From the NCBI RefSeq assembly GCF_000264905.1, contig NW_006763156.1, forward strand, positions 222,987 through 286,986: a DNA stretch of 64,000 bases. The letters run 5' to 3'. Below the pieces are notes generated by a model that was not told the origin of the DNA, made no database searches, and saw only the letters and a list, made by a program, of their open reading frames with translations. Source of the stretch: Stereum hirsutum FP-91666 SS1 (lineage: Eukaryota > Basidiomycota > Agaricomycetes > Russulales > Stereaceae). Both the position numbers and the translations under genes were made by a program. Positions 23,091 through 34,092 of the stretch are shown one piece after another (position 1 is the first letter of the stretch; each line of letters opens with the position of its first letter).

Positions 23091-25872
23091 CTATGTGCTA
23101 GGACATTGAGCAATGTGGGTGGCGACGGCGGGGATACCGTTCGAGTCCATGGCAATCGTAGTGAAAGAATTCGGGGCAGTCGTCGAGGAAGTACCCGGTG
23201 CAGGGAATGACGCCCGAGATCGAGGGACGGTACACGTTCCTTTTTCGAGATGATATTTGAGACCGTTTGGGTTGAGGTAGGACTGTTGAATCGATAGCGT
23301 TACATGAGTATGTATAACCCCGGAGCTCGAGAAAGAAGGATAGAAACGGGACGGCGCGATTCGTAGGCAAGGAAGGGTGTTAATGATGCGAGAGGAACGA
23401 AGGGGGGAGTGACAGAGAGACGATGACGGACTTTCACGCAACCTAGCGTCTGGAAGAGAAAGGATGGAGTTTTGTTAGTAGCGAACTCAGATACAGGAGT
23501 GGCGACGGCGGGGTAATAAAAGAATATAACGGGACGCGGACGACAGTTTTCGAAAACCGAGCAGTGTGCATGAGCGAGTTCTAATTTTCGAAAAGACCAT
23601 CTACGTAAGTCCCGCACACTCTCCCTCTACACACTCGCCAGAACAATAAAACCACGGAACTGAGCTCCGCATGACTGTAAAGCATCTCGACCATCCGCCG
23701 TCGGATTGAAAAGGATGAATCGAATGCTCCGTTCATCAGATTTACTGGCCCAGTCCCTGGCTGTCGCACGGAGACGACTTCGAGCCGAAAGAATACATCG
23801 AGCGGAAAGACTACATGGAGTCCTGAATGTAGCCTGGAATCAAACGCATGTAAGCGTCGACAAGCTGAAGACTTCCACCCTAGGAGACGAAGCTACACGA
23901 CGTGACTTCACCTCCAGGACGGATACGCATACACACGCACATCGTGTCTGGAGCACAGTAATTGATATGTTCTCTTCCTAACGCATGAGGGGGCATATAT
24001 GTGTCGTAACAAAATCCAAGAGCATAGATGCAGAGACGATCGAGCACAGAGAAGCCACATCAAGGCAACCGTTAAACCAACACCAACAGTAACACCACAC
24101 CACTCAAAGAACGATCACCCAAGAACCCACGACGAACGCTCGAGAAACCCTCCATTTCATGAAACACGGCACCATTCCACGAAACACATAAAAAAAGGAA
24201 AAAAAGGAAAAGAAAAACACATACCGGACATCTAAACGCCTTCTCTCTCGATTTCCTCGCAGTCATCTTACTCTCCCCGCACGCCACACGTACGTCCGGA
24301 TTCATGTCCTCAGAACGGTCCTGCTGCTCGATAGAAGGATACGGATACGTATACGTATACGAGGCCTGCGATGGTGCGTCCGCCGTCTGGATGTACGAAG
24401 TTTGGTGGAGCTCGTCGTTTGATACTCTTTCATCACCTCCCTGTCTCACATCCACTCCCACTTCCACAGCAGCAGCGCCACACGAAACCGAACTAAAACC
24501 CGAACCTGACCCCGATCCCGATCCCGATCCCGATCCCGCGATGATCCTCTCCTTCGTATTCGTAGTCTTCGAGACGGACTTTCCCTGAGCGCCTCTTTTT
24601 ATTTTCGTTCCAAGTCTTAGTCCACCGTCACCTCCACCAGAGCCCGCATTCAACTTCCCACGTATACATTCTCGCCTCCCAATGTCTCGGACACGACCAC
24701 TCCCCGTACCCGATCCTGTCTTCTTAGCCTTGTTAGCCTTTGCTGCCGGTGTGGGTCTAGTGCGAGCGGAGGTCGAGGGGGGGAGAGAGAACGAAGCGGG
24801 TGGGAGGCTGAGGATTGTCGGAAAATGCGAAGGGTCGGAAGGAAGGTCTGTTTGTATTTCGAGCGTTGTGTCTTCTATCTGCCTCTGGGCGACAGCGTCG
24901 AAAGGCGAGAAATCGTGCGCATATATCGACATGGTGCCGTCCGTGTCGAGATGTAAACGGTCGACCCGAGACAGCGAAGTGGAGTGGAGAAACTCGTCCA
25001 TGGAACCGTTCGACATCGGCGCGAGGGAGAAAGCAGACGAATACGGGATAAATGGCGATAGAGGAGAGAACGCAGACGAGGGCGAAGAGGAGATTAGATC
25101 TGAATCGGAACCGGCGGCGCTCAGCTCAGGCGTCGAGGGACGAGAGCCGGAGGGGATGCAGACGCCAAGGTCAGGAAGAGTTTGTGTCGCCGAGGAGAGC
25201 GAGGGAATGGGACTGGGAATAGGGAGCGCGCGAGGTTGGGGGTAGGAGAGGACGAAGGGTTCGGGATCGTATTCGTCGTTCTGGTGGGAATGAAGTGGAG
25301 GAGACGTCTGCGAAGCAAGAACGGAGGATGGATGAGCGTCGGATGCGGAGTGTTCTTTTGAAAGGACGAAGACGTGTGAGTCTTCGAAGTGGGCGAGGAG
25401 GTCGTGCATGTCGGGGATGGTCAGACCACAGCACGTGAAATTCGAGCACTGTTATGAGTACATGCAGAGCGGTTAGCGGAGAGTAGCGTGGGAGGAGAGG
25501 AAGATGCGCACTATTTCGCGTTCGAGCGCGTCGGGAGAAGGAGAACGTGGGTTCTCGTCCCACTGGTCGGAAGGAACGAGACTGGCGACGAAGGGCGTGT
25601 TTAGATTAGGGGGATGAAGAACGGGAGAGACGGGCGTACTCGAGAGGTTCATCCAACGGCCAATCCATCCTTCCCATCCCGTATGCATCCTCGTACTCTG
25701 CTCCGTCATACATCACTCGCCTGGAGGCCTTTTTCTGGCCAGGATTTATGCAGAGACGACGGGCAGAAGGGACGTTGGAGGACGGAGAAAAGAGGAGCGG
25801 GAGAGTTTGCATTTCGTCGTCAGGGGCGATATATATATCTGTAGAGATGCCCATGGCCAACGCGAGGTTCAT
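23091..25872 (-). CDS. Sfp1-like C2H2 zinc-finger transcription factor, copy B
   Basis: The five exons are 25872-25640, 25581-25512, 25448-24225, an 18-nt exon 23449-23432 and 23282-23091, giving 578 residues with all frames consistent. Near residue 100 is FTCCGLTIPDMHDLLAHFED, a finger-like CC...H...H segment. The middle is Ser/Pro-rich and low-complexity, with a Gly-Ser dipeptide run (around 24508-24540) and basic patches. The last finger reads AFRCP / TLGCVK / SYLNPNGLKYHLEKGTC across three exons. This combination is typical of Sfp1-like fungal regulators linked to nutrient signalling and ribosome biogenesis; the role here is inferred. It shares a divergent 5' flank with copy A. It is the better preserved of the two copies. 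Confidence 0.8.
23432..23449 (-). other. 18-nt exon of Sfp1-like copy B
   Basis: The exon encodes TLGCVK between TTCCAG and GTCCGT splice sites, both introns in phase 0. Including it restores the C-x4-C spacing expected for the finger. The intron before it is about 775 nt, long for this window. Confidence 0.75.
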
Positions 25873-27130
25873 CCTGGGCAGAGCAAAGTGGCGTCCAAAA
25901 AGGGGTGATCAGCACGTTTGGACGTCTGCTTCTTCTCGGGAGTCGGAGGAGTTGAGATTCGAAGCGTGGAGTTAGCCTGACAGCCGCGGTCCTAAGAGCG
26001 TCATATCTCCCCCTTCTAGCTCATAACGAAGAGTCTCGAGCACTTATTTGAGAGCCGGCAAGCTGGGAGCAATAGCAGAGGTAGTCCAGGACGAGCGAGC
26101 AGCTGAAGCAAGAGGGAGCTCGAGGACATGTTCAAGTCGGTGTGGCGGACGGAAGCAGAGCGTGGGGAGCCACGAGGTCGACGGGGCTGGGCCACGCGAG
26201 CCACTCCGCTGATAAGATTAGAATTTAGCGCCCGCTTCCATCCCCTCTTTTTCCCAGCTCCCATCCTCGCTCTGTCTTTCTCATCTCTTTCTGCACCTGC
26301 TCGTTCTCGTTCCCTACTTACTGCTTTCTCTATGCCTTGGTTTGATGCCTTCTTCAAGCTCTCTCTATAGGCTGATTTACTCGAGTCGCTCATTCTGCCT
26401 TTGACTCGCCGCCGGAACTCCAGCACTTCGACCTTGTATTGTGATCTTCGTCGGTCGACGGTCGCTTCTAAGAAAGATCACATAGGACGCACTCCAACCT
26501 GTCCACTGAAATATTCTTAGTGACTGGGAATGTTGTCTGCGGGCTCCGCTGGGTTCCTCGCTGTCGTTCTGTGATCACGGTCTAGGGTCAAGTACCTCCA
26601 TAACGCCTCTCTCCCCTTGCTCCTCTCATTTGACTGCCTCGTGCTGTATTTGTATAATGAAAGAGTACAGTACCATGAACCGCGTCGGCTGCGCTTCTTT
26701 CATGGCGACCTCTATGTGTCTTGCTCTCTATAGCCACGACGAAGAGCCACTTTCAAGTCCGAACTCAAAGGACCGATTCATACTCAAGGTAAACTCGATA
26801 TTATATCCATTTCTCACATAACCTCACATTGCATCATTGAATATAGTATCATTTTTTGTTGAATCCTGTATGGCGTGTCTCGAAAGTAACGTGGCCTCCA
26901 CCGTGTTGTCAATGTCCTGCTCTCGAGCCTCTTTCTTCGGGAAGTACTTCAGCCGGCGAAAGCCAGTAACCACAAGTTCGGCCCCCAGCTCACGTCTTTC
27001 GAACTCTCTCCTATGAACTCAATCGATGCGCATACCGCGCCCGCTGATAAAATGAAAATTTTTCAATGCCAGATTCAACCATCCAAGCTGCACAGTAAAC
27101 TTGGACGTACACAACTGGGTCCGCTGAGTC
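25873..27130. other. flank of duplication B, no clear gene
   Basis: The left part is the 5' flank of Sfp1-like copy B. Bases about 26150-26480 recur in diverged form at about 27990-28310. Small open frames such as 26630-26821 are not convincing. No RNA gene was recognised. Confidence 0.45.
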
Positions 27131-27134
27131 GCCG

Positions 27135-27957
27135 TCAGTGAACGCTGAAGGTGAACTCTCTCCTATCAAGAGGAGTTGTGCACGCTGAAGAATGCTTAAT
27201 CAGATGGTTTCTTCGTCCCACTGTGGGCCAACAGATTATAATATGATGACGTACGTATTGTAGCTCCATCAAAGCCTCATCCGCTTTGCTGTACTCACGC
27301 TTAGGCATCGACACGAACGGATGCATCCTTCGTGCCTCCCCGATTACCTCCTGTAGCTCCTTGCTTGCAGTACTGACACGGTCGGACTCCTTCTGAGGTC
27401 AGATACCAGAAAACAGATGAGATCAGTGCCCGTGGACACTCATGCAGAAACGAAATGTCGTCCAGCCTGACCTATGTAGGCAACGATCGCATCGACTCTG
27501 TCGAGCGCTTGCTGGATGAGAGTGACTTGACCCCAAATGAACTCCTCGACTTTCTCAGTGCCCTACGAATCCGAAGCGTCGTTGGATGGGGTTGTATCAG
27601 AGGGGACAATCATGATCACTTGTGAAGAAGAGGTGTGTTCGACGCTGTGGAGGCCTGCCACTATGCGGGGTATCTATATCAGCATGTGCGGCGTCGAACC
27701 TACGGACTTCAGATATAGCCGTAGGGTTCATCTCAGTCTTCTTGTCGCCTTCGCGGATAATCTTCGACTGCTTCTTTGTCCTCAGCATCCGACATAGAAC
27801 TTGCCGAAGTGCCACATTGTCTTTCGAGCTCTCTTGCTGGGTTCTTTTTCATCGCTCTTGCTTCCTGCCATAATCGCTGGCTACCCTCTCCAGTGGCTCG
27901 AAACACGTCCCTCGAGTATGCGTTTACCTCTAAACATAACTCGGCTCCATATAGCAA
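27135..27957 (-). CDS. hypothetical spliced gene, charged helical product
   Basis: Several adjoining minus-strand segments look coding: AELCLEVNAYSRDVF near 27940, EGDKKTEMNPTAISEVRRF near 27730, EKVEEFIWGQVTLIQQALDR near 27530 and EYSKADEALMELQYVRHH near 27270. Each is separated by plausible AG/GT borders. The composition is charged and helical, possibly coiled coil. I could not fix exon borders and do not recognise a family. It might be a remnant of a larger gene. Confidence 0.35.
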
Positions 27958-29172
27958 TGAAATTTACTTATGCTGTGGCGGATGGGGGCGGGGCGTGGAG
28001 ATCGAGCCACGATGTCGACGGAGTTGAGCCACGCTAGCCACTCCGCGCTGACAAGATTAGCGCCTTTTTTTTCGCTCCCTCCTCGGTCTGTCTGCACCCC
28101 GTCGTTCTTGTACCCTTCTTACCACTGGCTCGATGCTTTCGTCTGGTTCAGTCTAAGAGATAACTCTAGGGGCTGATTTATCCCGAGTCATTTCTACTGC
28201 CTTTGACTCGCCGTCGGAATTCTGCAAAGTACAGTTACTCTGACCTTGTCTTATGATCTTCCTCGGTCGTCCCCAAGAAAGACCACGCAAGACTGACTGC
28301 AGCCTGTCTGATGACCTCTCTCGACAATATGATCCTCTGTGTCTGCATCTGGGTGGTTTCGGGGAGATTTCATACTGGTGTTCACTGAGCTCTGAATCCC
28401 ACCATGATCACTGGTACAGGTTACCCCCTGACGGCTCTCTCTACCGACTCCGTTTGATCTTCTACCTTGCGCTACTTGAACTATTTTGATACGCGACCTG
28501 TCGTTGCGCATGCCATCCTGTTGAGTGAAGCCTGTAATATCGATTGGTGGGTTCAAATTCTTACTCCAAAACAAATGACCACTTTCGATAAGACTACAGC
28601 ACTGTTGGGTACTATGAGCCTTCCGTTCGTGGATGATTTCACGAGCATAGAATGTATCGCATAAATTAGAAAGGCATGGAATACAAGGTCTCGAACATGC
28701 TAAGGGGATACACCCAGCCTATATGGACCAAGTATTATTCCGAAGCGTACCGAATAACGCAGGGTGTGTCTACACAAACACTGAAGGCCTCCACATTCCG
28801 ATTATCATACCTCGCTTCGTACGATGCTCTATCGTATGCAAATCGGACTCGGTCCATACGATAGTGCGTCGTACGAAGCGAGGTATGAAGATCGAGGCCC
28901 GTTTGAAGGATTCTTCGTACCGGATAGAGTAGGGTGAGTCTACAAAAATACGAAAGGATTCCACATTTACATTATCATGCCTCGCTTCATACGATGCTCT
29001 GTCATATGCATCGACTCAGCATTTAACAAGTCTTCGATATGCTTCCATTCGTACGATTTCACCTCCGTGGAGCTTGCCACACCATTGATAGCGTCTATGT
29101 AAGTCAAGATAAGTACGTAGAGGAGAGATCCTCATTGTAGAACGACTTCTTCGCTCTTGCATATCCTTCCTC
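27958..29172. other. degenerate intergenic region with partial duplicate and inverted repeats
   Basis: Bases 27990-28310 are a diverged copy of 26150-26480. Bases 28763-29010 hold two direct copies of a roughly 80-bp segment and one inverted partial copy. There is no supported gene. Confidence 0.45.
28763..29010. repeat. direct and inverted repeat cluster
   Basis: CATACCTCGCTTCGTACGAT starts a 33-bp arm (about 28807-28839) whose reverse complement, with two mismatches, lies at about 28856-28888. A direct copy of the left arm plus its upstream context (from GGGTGAGTCTACA) begins near 28931. The pattern fits a decayed foldback or MITE. Confidence 0.6.
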
Positions 29173-30996
29173 ATGAAGCTCTCTCGCTCCTTTCTGGTGG
29201 TTGGCTCAGCAATCACCCTGTCTGTTGCAGCCGATCCAGTGTGCATCGTGGGCGCGGGACCAGCTGGATTGACCATTGCCAACAGACTCGAGAGCAAAGG
29301 GTACCACACCATCATCTTCGAGAGGAGGGACACAGTGGGCGGGAAATGTAAAGCGTATCATGAAGGGCAAGTGCGCGATACATATACTTACCGATAGACA
29401 ACTATTAAAATCTGATAAGTACTCGTCCACAGTGGACAGTTCCACCCTATGGGTGCATTGTTGTACTCGAACGAGACATATAAAGAAACCCTCCCGATCA
29501 TCGACGCGTCAGGTCTGCCATCGTATCTCTTCTCGTATGCCACGATCAAGGGCTGGAGATTCAACTGGACAGATGGTGCGGTCGCCGAGGCACCCTCTCC
29601 TGCCGATGTGTATCCTCGCATAGAGCAGGATGTCGAGAGATTGTTCCATTTCTGGGAGAATACATTCGCACCTTGGGTGTCCATAGGGTACAAGGTGCGT
29701 GAGGTGGAACATGTACCGCCAAATTCAGTCCACTGATTCGTTATTTCCAGGACCCTATTCCAGAGGACCTCACGCTGCCGTTTGCCGAGTGGCTGAAACA
29801 GAACGATTACTCCTCTCCGGAATTGCTCAGGATTCTTGAACAAGGTTTGTTCCAGTTCCTTTGACCAGTATGTGGGCTATGAACTCATGCAGATTATGTG
29901 CATAGGAATGGTACCCTATGGATATGGTAGTATCAACGAGACTCCGGCGGTAGATACCTTCCTCTGTTTATATTAACTTCAGAGCGTTTGACCCAGCTAT
30001 GCCTCTTCCAGATCTATATGCTGCAGTACTTCACGCCAGACATCATAAAATTCTTCGGAGGCCAGCAACCTGGGTATGTAATTGGTGAGCATAATGTTTC
30101 TCTACCTCTCTATATCTGTCTTGATGATTAACGATGCATGGTCTTCTCGGTGGCAGATTTTCACGAGCTTTTTGTTCGATACGCGGAGAGTTCTGTCAAA
30201 GGACCAATCTTCACCAACACTACCATCACAAACATCGGTGAGTGCAACCCCAGCCTCAGTCCCGATAGGTAGCATGGCTAACCGTCTCGCAGACCGCTCT
30301 GGTAGCACTCCGATCATATCATACAATGACCAGACGGGAAATGCAGTCAATCAAAGCTGTTCAAAACTCATCCTTGCATTTGCCCCTGTCATCCGCGCTC
30401 TCCAAGCCGCACAGCTGGACATCTCTTCAGAAGAAACAGCCGTGTTCTCCCCGCTCATCACCACCAAATACTGGTCTGGCGCTGTCAATGTCGTCACTCC
30501 GGATTACCACAGTTTCTCTGCATGGACGTTCGAGCCGAAAGGCCAGCCATCAGCCTTCACCCGTCTCTTCCCCAAATCCTCGATAGCTACGACGTGGTCA
30601 TGGGGAAAACACGGAAGTAATCAGACGCGGGAGGAGGCGAGAGTGCTGCTCAAGGACACGATATCGAAGATCAATAAGGATCCTAGTAACACGACCCAGC
30701 CGGCCCAACCTATCACCGACGACGACGTCAGGGCGTTCTGGGAGTGGGACTACTTTGCACGCTACGAATCGAAAGAGTTGAGAAGCGGGTACTATCTCAG
30801 GTTCAATGAGTTGCAGGGGCAGATGAACACGTACTATGCGTCTGGACTTAACGGGTTTGAGACGGTCGAGTTCGCTATTCGGGCGGGGAGAGATGTTGTC
30901 GACCAGTATTTCGGTTCACGGAGCCTTGAGGACCATACTAATGGGGGTGGAGGACAGTTCCGTATTGGTGCCGACAATGTGTTGGTAGTGCAGTGA
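29173..30996 (+). CDS. secreted FAD-dependent oxidoreductase, amine-oxidase-like
   Basis: The seven exons are 29173-29370, 29440-29694, 29751-29844, 29906-29949, 30012-30084, 30157-30237 and 30293-30996, giving 482 residues. Residues 1-19 (MKLSRSFLVVGSAITLSVA) look like a signal peptide. Immediately after is the dinucleotide-binding motif VCIVGAGPAGLTIANRLE, then FERRDTVGGKC, as in flavin-containing amine oxidases and related dehydrogenases. FHPMGALLYSNETYKETLPI follows. The C-terminal half is glycosylation-rich (NTT, NQS, NTT). Homologues in basidiomycetes are often labelled beta-cyclopiazonate dehydrogenase-like, a name that does not prove the substrate. No biosynthetic cluster is seen around it. 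Confidence 0.8.
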
Positions 30997-32537
30997 TGTT
31001 GAGAGTATATCGGCGAGTCGACGAACCTACACCATAACAGTTGTTAATCGCGTTATTTTCTTGCAATGCTCTCCAACTAATCGATGTTTTCGTGGGTCCA
31101 TATGGCATATAACTATAATAGTGCATACATGTAGTGGTTGAAATCAGTTTTATTATCGCTTTGAAAGCGCAATGTGTGAACTTCGAACCTCCGATGTGGG
31201 TTGGATATCATACTCAGTTCATAGTCTTGTCCAATTTGGGAGGTTTTGGCGGGCCGACCCCCAAAGACCATATATGGAAATTCTTGATAACGCGAAAGCC
31301 CTGATCTCATCTAAGCGAAGCGATAACCGTGAGGGGCGCAAGAGGTGTTCACAGATTTCGTGTCTCTGTCTCGTCCCATTCCCTTTCTTGTTCCTACCTC
31401 ACAGTGAGCAGAGGTTCCCTTTCGTCTTCTGAATTAATGCACGGATGAATATTACCTCATTATGTCTCGACTCGTTGCATTTACATGGTCTACAATACAT
31501 CTAGTAGTAAGATATTAGCATCACTGCTAACTCCGAGTTCAACAACCCTCTTGAGTCCATACACTCAATGACGCTCGCAGAACCTGTCACGATTTGCGCT
31601 TGATTGCGGTCATTCTGTTAGGAAAATATTTGCTGGGCTATCTGCAAGCGAGGCTTGCGGTTCTCCTTCTTTCCGCCACTGTGGCCCCTGATTAAGGACT
31701 GGGGAATCGTTCGTCCATTCCAGTCCCGTGCCGGCTCTTCATTGACATCTCTCTTTCCAAGTACAGGTCACATTGATACGTAGTAATCTCCTTAGACAGC
31801 ATTTTATTGAGCGCTTCGGAGACGTGTAGACATGTTTCACTAAGGTGCGGACGTCCTAAAGCTATGTATCTCGCTCGAGCTGTTATAATGGAAATTCTGC
31901 CTCACCGATACTGTGTCGAGATGCTGAAAAACTGGTAGCAAATTTGATACACACGGGCAGGCAGAATCCAGGAGGAGAAACGAAAACCTATGCAACTTGT
32001 CTGTGCCACCCTTGTGTGTGGCACCGAGCTGAGAGATCCGACGCGACCCAGGAATTTCCTTATATGGTCTTTAGGGGCCGCCCCGCCAAAGTCCCAGAAA
32101 TTGGAACAGACCTTATATAATGATTTCTTATATAAGGTCTGTGCAGGAGACTAGTGCAGACTCAGGCTATATACGGCACAAATCAAACTCCGCTTGAATC
32201 ATGAGCGCCTGTGAATTTGGATCGCTCCGCCGGCATAGGAGAACACGAGCCCGAATGAAGCTAAGGTATGCAGGAGTGGTTAAATCATCATTGCTCCTTG
32301 GTGGTTTATTTTGTAAACTTATGTTGTTGTTCGACGAACCACCGCTTGATTCACGGAGGAAATAAGGATAAATCGCTTTGCATCTGCGTTCGCTCCCTCT
32401 CGCACCATAGCAAGGCGGAAACCAGATAAAAGATAAAGCATATCTTTCGTCATATTATCGCACACCGTCTCGCGCTTTCGACACACTTAGTGTGTGAGTC
32501 GCTAGTACACAACGACAGGCAATCAGAAAATACCCAT
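30997..32537. other. intergenic region with candidate TIR element
   Basis: There is no supported gene. The stretch includes the inverted-repeat pair at about 31213 and 32102 described separately. The rest shows no coding signal. Confidence 0.5.
31213..32145. mobile_element. candidate non-autonomous TIR element
   Basis: About 57 bases near 31217 (TCCAATTTGGGAGGTTTTGG onward) and the reverse complement of about 32048-32105 are roughly 80% alike. Both contain TTTGGCGGG and AAAGACCATATA. Just outside the right copy is a short hairpin, AGACCTTATATAA / TTATATAAGGTCT. No target duplication was identified and the interior is non-coding, so this could also be a chance or decayed structure. Confidence 0.45.
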
Positions 32538-33058
32538 TTAAGCCCAAGTCCCCGCAATACTAGCCCCCGCGGCAGGGAGCAAACTCCCCGCAGGAGTCTG
32601 CCTCCCGCTCCCATCCCAATCCACAACCTGATTCCCCAACTCATCGAAAAGCTTCAACACGACCTGACCCCCCTCCGGCAACGTCAAATTGAAGGTCCCA
32701 TTGCCTTGTAAAGTAGGGAGCGCGGCACCGGTGAAGTACGCGACGCCTTCCATGCTCGACACTGTTTGACCGACGTGCGTGTCGAGAATCCAGGTGATTT
32801 GGCCTTTGCCGCCTATCATGCGGAGTTGCCGGGGGGCGGTGGACCGAGCGTCGAGGGCAGCTGAGGAGGAGAAAGGAGATAAAGATATTTCAGTGTTTAT
32901 GACGGCGATGGAGATGGTTAAGAAATCGGACCAGTGGCGGTGGCAGCAACGGCAGCACTCTCAACGATGGCGGCACTGGCAGCAGCAGCGTGCGCCGTCG
33001 CGACAAAGGAGAGCAAGGCAGCTACGGCCGAAAGCGTGAACCTAGAAGACAACGACAT
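32538..33058 (-). CDS. small secreted protein of unknown function
   Basis: There are two exons (33058-32932 and 32860-32538), giving 149 residues. The N-terminus MSLSSRFTLSAVAALLSFVA is a clear signal peptide, followed by an Ala-rich segment. The mature part includes QITWILDTHVGQTV, GTFNLTLPEGGQVVL and FDELGNQVVDWDGSG, which suggest a small beta-rich domain. It contains no cysteine pairs of the usual effector type. I do not recognise the family. The start is the ATG that opens the signal peptide. Confidence 0.6.
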
Positions 33059-34092
33059 AGGCGTCAGAGATGTGAATATGGCCCTAAATGAGGTCGAGGA
33101 TGTACTTCATGGTTGGAATTTGGTCGATGTCGTGGTAGCAGTGGGAGTGCTGTAGATCCATCAAAAAGAAATGCAGCTTTTATACCTGGAAGTCTGGCCT
33201 CTAAGAGTTCGGAATCAAGACGAGCCCGAGAGAAGACCACTGATCATCAAGGCAGAAATGGTGCCGGAAGTCATGGAAGTATGACTTAGCCTCCAAATTA
33301 TGTCTTCCCTTCGTGACTTGATCAATTCTACGACAATTCGTGAGGGAAAATCCACATCATTTGGCCATTAGAGCCGCAGTATGCGCCAACAAGTCTAACA
33401 TACATGCTTCCATGCAGTCAAAAATGATTATGACGCGTTTAGAGGAAGATGGAATTGAACGAAGAAGCGCAACATATGACTCCCGGCGTCGCGCCGAACC
33501 GCACAGCTAAGGCGCTAGGCAGATTTTGACCTGTGACAAGTTTTAGTGTCGATGTGGTCCTAGAAAAAAAACGGGAGCTCGTCGCTGCCCGAGGTAGTGG
33601 GGACAAACGTGAGGTCCCCAGTCACATGTAGAATATGGACACGAATACAACAGGTACGGAGAGCTGAAGTTAAACAAACTGAGTTCGAAGCTTTCAATTA
33701 AAAGATCGGAAGCAATTTGGCATCAGATGTCTGTTCATCATGCTAAATGATGATAAAAGGTTGAAGTGCCAAACATTGTGGGCATCAAGTACAGGATCAC
33801 GGGGGATTAGACACCTCACTTCCATGTCAAAACGACAGAGAACATCGGATATACGGCGGGGCCGGCGGAATGTGTGTAGGCAAAATATGGTTCGAAATGA
33901 AAGCTACCGATACAACTGGGTGTGCGAAGCCTATACAGGAACAAATAATTGGCAGCTTCGCCCAGACGGCCTGGCGAAAAATAACTTACAACGACATACA
34001 GAGTGGAGGAGAGGAGTTGTCACTGTCTGGAACGCCAATTGCATATGAGTATGATAGACTAAAACTGGGTCTGGATGGACAGACACTCACAT
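33059..34092. other. mostly non-coding; one doubtful fragment
   Basis: An open stretch at about 33870-34109 (+) reads like protein (KIWFEMKATDTTGCAKPIQE, TPIAYEYDRLKLGL), but no start context, partner exon or family was found. It may be a gene fragment. The rest shows nothing. Confidence 0.25.

Larger units (their letters stand above)
18326..26180. repeat. segmental tandem duplication, copy B
   Basis: This second copy of the NTPase-like plus Sfp1-like block is head-to-tail with copy A and free of transposon insertion. Similarity is uneven. Exons 3-5 of the NTPase-like gene and the intron between exons 4 and 5 are nearly identical to copy A, while the next intron and the last exon are clearly diverged. 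Confidence 0.85.

Noticed and set aside
24682..25245. 187-codon plus-strand open frame
   Set aside because: Antisense of the large exon of Sfp1-like copy B. The minus strand has consistent splice phases and zinc fingers.
28801..28891. Hairpin considered as a tRNA or structured RNA gene
   Set aside because: The arms are near-perfect inverted repeats with direct copies nearby, not a cloverleaf; a decayed repeat element explains it better.
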